Positions 61,842 through 64,000 of a stretch of DNA of 64,000 nucleotides are shown one piece after another. The DNA comes from Streptomyces anulatus. Its GTDB lineage: Bacteria; Actinomycetota; Actinomycetes; Streptomycetales; Streptomycetaceae. The DNA lies in NCBI RefSeq assembly GCF_000721175.1, contig NZ_JOEZ01000003.1, positions 62,001 through 126,000 of the forward strand, written 5' to 3'. Under the pieces are notes generated by a model that did not search any database, had not been told where the DNA came from, and worked only from the letters and a program-made list of their open reading frames with translations. Both the position numbers and the translations under genes were made by a program. Positions within the stretch are counted from its first letter, which is position 1. Each line of letters opens with the position of its first letter.

Positions 61842-61938
61842 TTCGACGAGGCAAGGGCGCCTCATGTGGAGTACGTGGCGATTCTGGAGCTTACTGCAAA
61901 GGGGATCTGACCTGCGGTTTTCGTGGGTTGCTCGGGCC
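61842..61938 (+). pseudogene. Ghost of the RNA methyltransferase 3' end
   Basis: CATGTGGAG at 61863-61871 and the stop at 61908-61910 repeat 60917-60925 and 60962-60964 with the same 45-base spacing. The frame reads HVEYVAILEL against HVECVAILEP. Similarity continues past the stop (TGACCTGCG...GTGGGTTGCTCG). It is a remnant without a start, separated from the gene by about 0.9 kb containing the Doc module. Confidence 0.85.
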
Positions 61939-62323
61939 TAGCCGGGCGTGCTCGACACCTGCGGTTCCAATCCGGGAAGGGAGGGTGGGCGAGTGTTGCC
62001 CCAGGTCTTCACAGGGTCCGCGCAAGGCGGCCCTGACGCTCATGGGGCATTCGCTTTGATAGGGCATCAGCTCATGTATGAGGTCGTATGCGGTCCGTGC
62101 GTCGAGTTGCACGGATCGCGGCAATGGGCGGCCACATCAGGAAGGTGACCGGCGGTCCGGTGTCGACGGGGATGGTGGAGTGCGGCGGCACGAGCAGCCC
62201 ATGCACCGGGCTGTGCCTGTTGCGCATCGTGGACCTGGCCGTGGGGGACTACGACTGTCGGCGGGTGGCCGTTGCCGTCCACGGGGTGGTGGATCTTTCT
62301 CGTCAGGCCGCTACGAGATGGGC
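61939..62323. other. Gap without a recognisable gene
   Basis: About 385 nt. Several overlapping short ORFs exist on both strands (for example 62067-62282 minus and 62088 onward plus), but none has family similarity or clean codon bias. It is probably decayed accessory DNA. Confidence 0.5.
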
Positions 62324-62566
62324 CTATTGCGCGGCTGGCTGGCTCGCCCCTGGTGGGAAGAGCCTTGCTGCTGCTGCGACAGGTGGCGTGCCGGCACCGC
62401 CTGCGTCGGGGTACTTGCCCAGCTCCTCAAGTAGCGTTTTGGCACCCCGTACCAGGAAGTCCTGCTGTGCGGCGACCCGACCGGAGACCGACCAGAGGTC
62501 GCTCGGCTTGACGTCGATAGTGCCGCTCCCACCCGGCGGCTGGGCGGGTGAGGAAGGGCCGGCCAT
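62324..62566 (-). CDS. Truncated WXG100-associated small protein
   Basis: An 80-aa protein. Residues 15-58 (TIDVKPSDLWSVSGRVAAQQDFLVRGAKTLLEELGKYPDAGG) resemble Streptomyces ESX-like small proteins. After GAGT the sequence turns into unrelated Pro/Ala-rich residues and stops early, so the C-terminal half is missing. It is probably a broken gene or a recent rearrangement. Its ATG overlaps the stop of the WXG100 gene by one base (TGATG). Confidence 0.55.
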   Translation of the reverse strand: MAGPSSPAQPPGGSGTIDVKPSDLWSVSGRVAAQQDFLVRGAKTLLEELGKYPDAGGAGTPPVAAAARLFPPGASQPAAQ

Positions 62567-62898
62567 CAGGCACCGCCTCCCCAGCCTTCGAGTACGGACG
62601 TGTTGGCCGCGGCGTAGTTCAGGTGCCCCTTCACCACGACCTCGTGGAGCCAAGCCTGGGTTGCCTTGAGGTCGCCGGCGGAGTGGCTCCACTTGTCCAG
62701 CTCGTCGATGAACGCTTCGCGTGCCTCACCGTCCCAGCTCAACACGGCTTTGGCGGTCCGCCCGTACAACGTGTCCAGCTTCTCGTTGAGGATGCGGAGG
62801 ATGCCCTCCAGGTCACCCGAAAGCTGTTGCAAAGTTGCGAAATTGACGGTGATGCGGTCTTCGTCCGGCACGGTGCTGATCCCCATGGAAGCAGTCAC
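62566..62898 (-). CDS. WXG100-family protein
   Basis: A 110-aa helical-hairpin protein. The WXG motif variant WDG sits in VLSWDGEAREAFIDELDKWSHSAGDL. The N-terminus (ITVNFATLQQLSGDLEGILRILNEKLDTL) forms the first helix. WXG100 proteins are substrates or partners of type VII secretion, but no ESX machinery gene is in the window. The start is uncertain. The GTG at 62898 has TAGCAT (62909-62904) at leaderless distance, and the ATG at 62886 is the alternative. Confidence 0.75.
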   Translation of the reverse strand: MTASMGISTVPDEDRITVNFATLQQLSGDLEGILRILNEKLDTLYGRTAKAVLSWDGEAREAFIDELDKWSHSAGDLKATQAWLHEVVVKGHLNYAAANTSVLEGWGGGA

Positions 62899-63102
62899 CA
62901 ATGATGCTACTCATCACCTGAGCGGAGTTCGTGCGGGCACCGGGTCGCATGGCGGCCACATGTCTGCCAATTCGAAGCCTGGCCCCCCAGTGGCAGGGGT
63001 GATAGAGGTGTGCGTGTGCGCGACACCCCATGCCTGTGAAGTTGTGTCCGTGTTGCTAGGGTTGGTCGGCTTGCATCACAGGTTCGAACGTGGGGGACCG
63101 AC

Positions 63103-63489
63103 ATGGGTGATGAGCCCAAACTCGCTTATACATCGTCGCAGTTGAAAAAACTGGCGGACGATCTGGATGGCATGCACGAGTATCTCGGCAAGCAGTTCAA
63201 GCGCATGGACGAGATTGTCGACGGCATCGAGACCGGCTGGCAGGGCCCCACTGCCACGTCCTGTCGATCGCTTCACCGCGGCGCCGCGGAGGATGCCGTT
63301 CGCATCGGGCTGACCATTCAATTCCTGGCGGAGGCTATTCGTCTGAGCGAAGGCGGCTTCACGGACCAGGAGCTCGAAACCCTTGAACAGTTCCGCAGAG
63401 TCCAGGTCGACGTCGACATAGAAGCAGCCGCAGACGCCTTGTCAACGCCGTCTAACCAGCCGCCGCGCAGTCGCCTGCAAGACCTCTGA
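63103..63489 (+). CDS. WXG100-like protein
   Basis: A 128-aa protein. A helical N-terminus (TSSQLKKLADDLDGMHEYLGKQFKRMDEIVDGIETGWQGPTATSCRSL) contains the WQG turn typical of WXG100 hairpins. A disordered tail ends in PPRSRLQDL. It is divergent from the WXG100 gene at 62566-62898. The two may be a heterodimer split onto opposite strands. The ATG at 63103 follows GGGGGA by six bases. Confidence 0.7.
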   Translation: MGDEPKLAYTSSQLKKLADDLDGMHEYLGKQFKRMDEIVDGIETGWQGPTATSCRSLHRGAAEDAVRIGLTIQFLAEAIRLSEGGFTDQELETLEQFRRVQVDVDIEAAADALSTPSNQPPRSRLQDL

Positions 63490-63697
63490 AGCACAGGGGC
63501 CCGTCCCCTCGACATGGCCGGAGGTCATCCACGGTGCCGTCTCCGGAGGAGGTCGACCGGGTGTGACCGCCTGCGCCGCGCACCGGCCACTCGTGGGCGG
63601 GTACGCAGGGACGGCGGACGCGCGTCGCATCTGGTTGCTGGTGCTGAGCGCCGCCATTGCGGGCGGATGAAGGCCCTGTCCATTCCCACGACCGGCC

Positions 63698-63900
63698 ATG
63701 CGCAACCCCTCGCGGCTGTGCTTCTCCAGCGGTTCAGCTCCCGCCCAGCGTGGCGCGCACCTCGCCCGTCGGCTCTTGCTGCACCAGCTCGACGCATGGG
63801 GCGTGCCGCGCGGCAGCGAGGCATCCGACACCGCCGCGCTGCTCGTCGCGGAACTCGCAGCCAACGCCGCCCCGCACGGCCGCGTTCTGGCCGGTACATC
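63698..63900 (+). pseudogene. Broken RsbW-like anti-sigma/HATPase gene
   Basis: From the ATG at 63698 the frame encodes a recognisable N-terminal half of a Streptomyces HATPase_c protein (ARRLLLHQLDAWGVPRGSEASDTAALLVAELAANAAPHGRV), including the ATP-binding N-box LAANA. After HGRVLA the similarity stops, and the frame runs on into the tail of the gene on the opposite strand. A deletion removed the rest. Confidence 0.6.
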
Positions 63901-63955
63901 GAGGTTGACTCTGAGGTCCTCGGCCGGATCCTGTTTCTCACGCGTTGCCCAGGCC

Positions 63956-64000
63956 CTACGTGCCGATCCGGCGGAGGGCGAGGAGCGTTGCGTCGTCGGT
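63956..64000 (-). CDS. PP2C/SpoIIE-type phosphatase, C-terminal end only
   Basis: Reading leftward from the window edge on the minus strand gives TDDATLLALRRIGT then TAG (stop at 63958-63956). This is the typical ending of SpoIIE-like PP2C phosphatases in Streptomyces, which often pair with RsbW-like kinases. Only 14 residues are inside the window, so the call rests on that motif. Confidence 0.55.
   Translation of the reverse strand, partial: TDDATLLALRRIGT

Noticed and set aside
60960..61917. Three copies of TGACCTGCG (60962, about 61069 and 61908) as a repeat array
   Set aside because: Two belong to the methyltransferase end and its ghost. The third is a short isolated match that could be chance. 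Spacing is irregular and there is no CRISPR-like structure.
61963..61973. GGTTCCAATCC, resembling the T-arm of a tRNA
   Set aside because: The flanking bases do not form a five-base stem and no acceptor or anticodon arms are present nearby, so it is not a tRNA or an obvious tRNA att site.
62088..62669. Plus-strand 193-codon ORF in the accessory region
   Set aside because: It overlaps the WXG100-associated gene on the other strand, has an odd composition and no recognisable domain. There is too little evidence to call it a gene.

Overview
The window is high-GC Streptomyces chromosome. The evidence is an intact whiH-hrdB pair, cutRS, sepH, a DasR-type operator in front of ptsH, GTG and TTG starts, leaderless gene starts, and gene order. 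From memory it matches the S. coelicolor stretch around SCO5819 (whiH) and SCO5820 (hrdB). The part from dut to the TRAM methyltransferase also matches the sigA-side block of Mycobacterium. No rRNA, tRNA, CRISPR array or complete insertion sequence was seen.

Layout. 0.2-7.2 kb: an NrtR-like Nudix regulator, an unusual ABC ATPase-membrane fusion, WhiH (sporulation regulator), HrdB (principal sigma factor), a secreted trypsin-like protease and a small Zn-ribbon protein. 7.6-20.8 kb: topoisomerase IV parE and parC flank a carboxylate module. That module holds DUF485 plus a sodium:solute symporter, a CitAB-type two-component system, two divergent citrate synthase paralogues (one with an N-terminal DNA-binding domain) and a CobW GTPase. 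21-26.3 kb: a paired active/inactive M16 peptidase operon, a c-di-AMP riboswitch controlling an M23 wall hydrolase, a GntR regulator, and HPr under a DasR operator. 26.5-38.5 kb: a leaderless GNAT/acyl-CoA synthetase (Pat-type lysine acetyltransferase), DUF5998, a phosphodiesterase, thymidine kinase, a short accessory insertion, a VOC protein, a rhodanese, SepH and a membrane protein. 38.5-50 kb: aldonolactone oxidase, MFS transporter, coproporphyrin ferrochelatase, inositol monophosphatase, CutRS, a structured leader, DUF4193, DUF3093, a thioesterase, dUTPase and DUF3710. 50-61 kb: an orphan ABC ATPase, KdpDE, an OB-fold protein, DUF3159, two TrkA proteins, a KimA-like K+ transporter and a TRAM RNA methyltransferase. 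61-64 kb is accessory: an RHH/Doc toxin-antitoxin pair, small WXG100-like proteins and remnants of a phosphatase/anti-sigma pair.

How the genes work together. Three themes stand out. (1) Central carbon uptake and its sensing: the symporter, CitAB, the citrate synthase pair, HPr and the Pat acetyltransferase. (2) Potassium and c-di-AMP: KdpDE, TrkA x2 and a KimA homologue lie together, and a c-di-AMP riboswitch lies elsewhere in the window. (3) Development and envelope: WhiH, HrdB, SepH, CutRS and the M23 peptidase.

The least expected features are two 'ghosts'. The 3' end of tdk and the 3' end of the RNA methyltransferase gene each recur, diverged, downstream of a short cargo segment. Others are a 165-bp inverted-repeat element whose end supplies the stop codon of the VOC gene, an HTH-citrate synthase facing a paralogue across a perfect 15-bp palindrome, and a candidate pseudoknot in the long region upstream of the DUF4193 gene.
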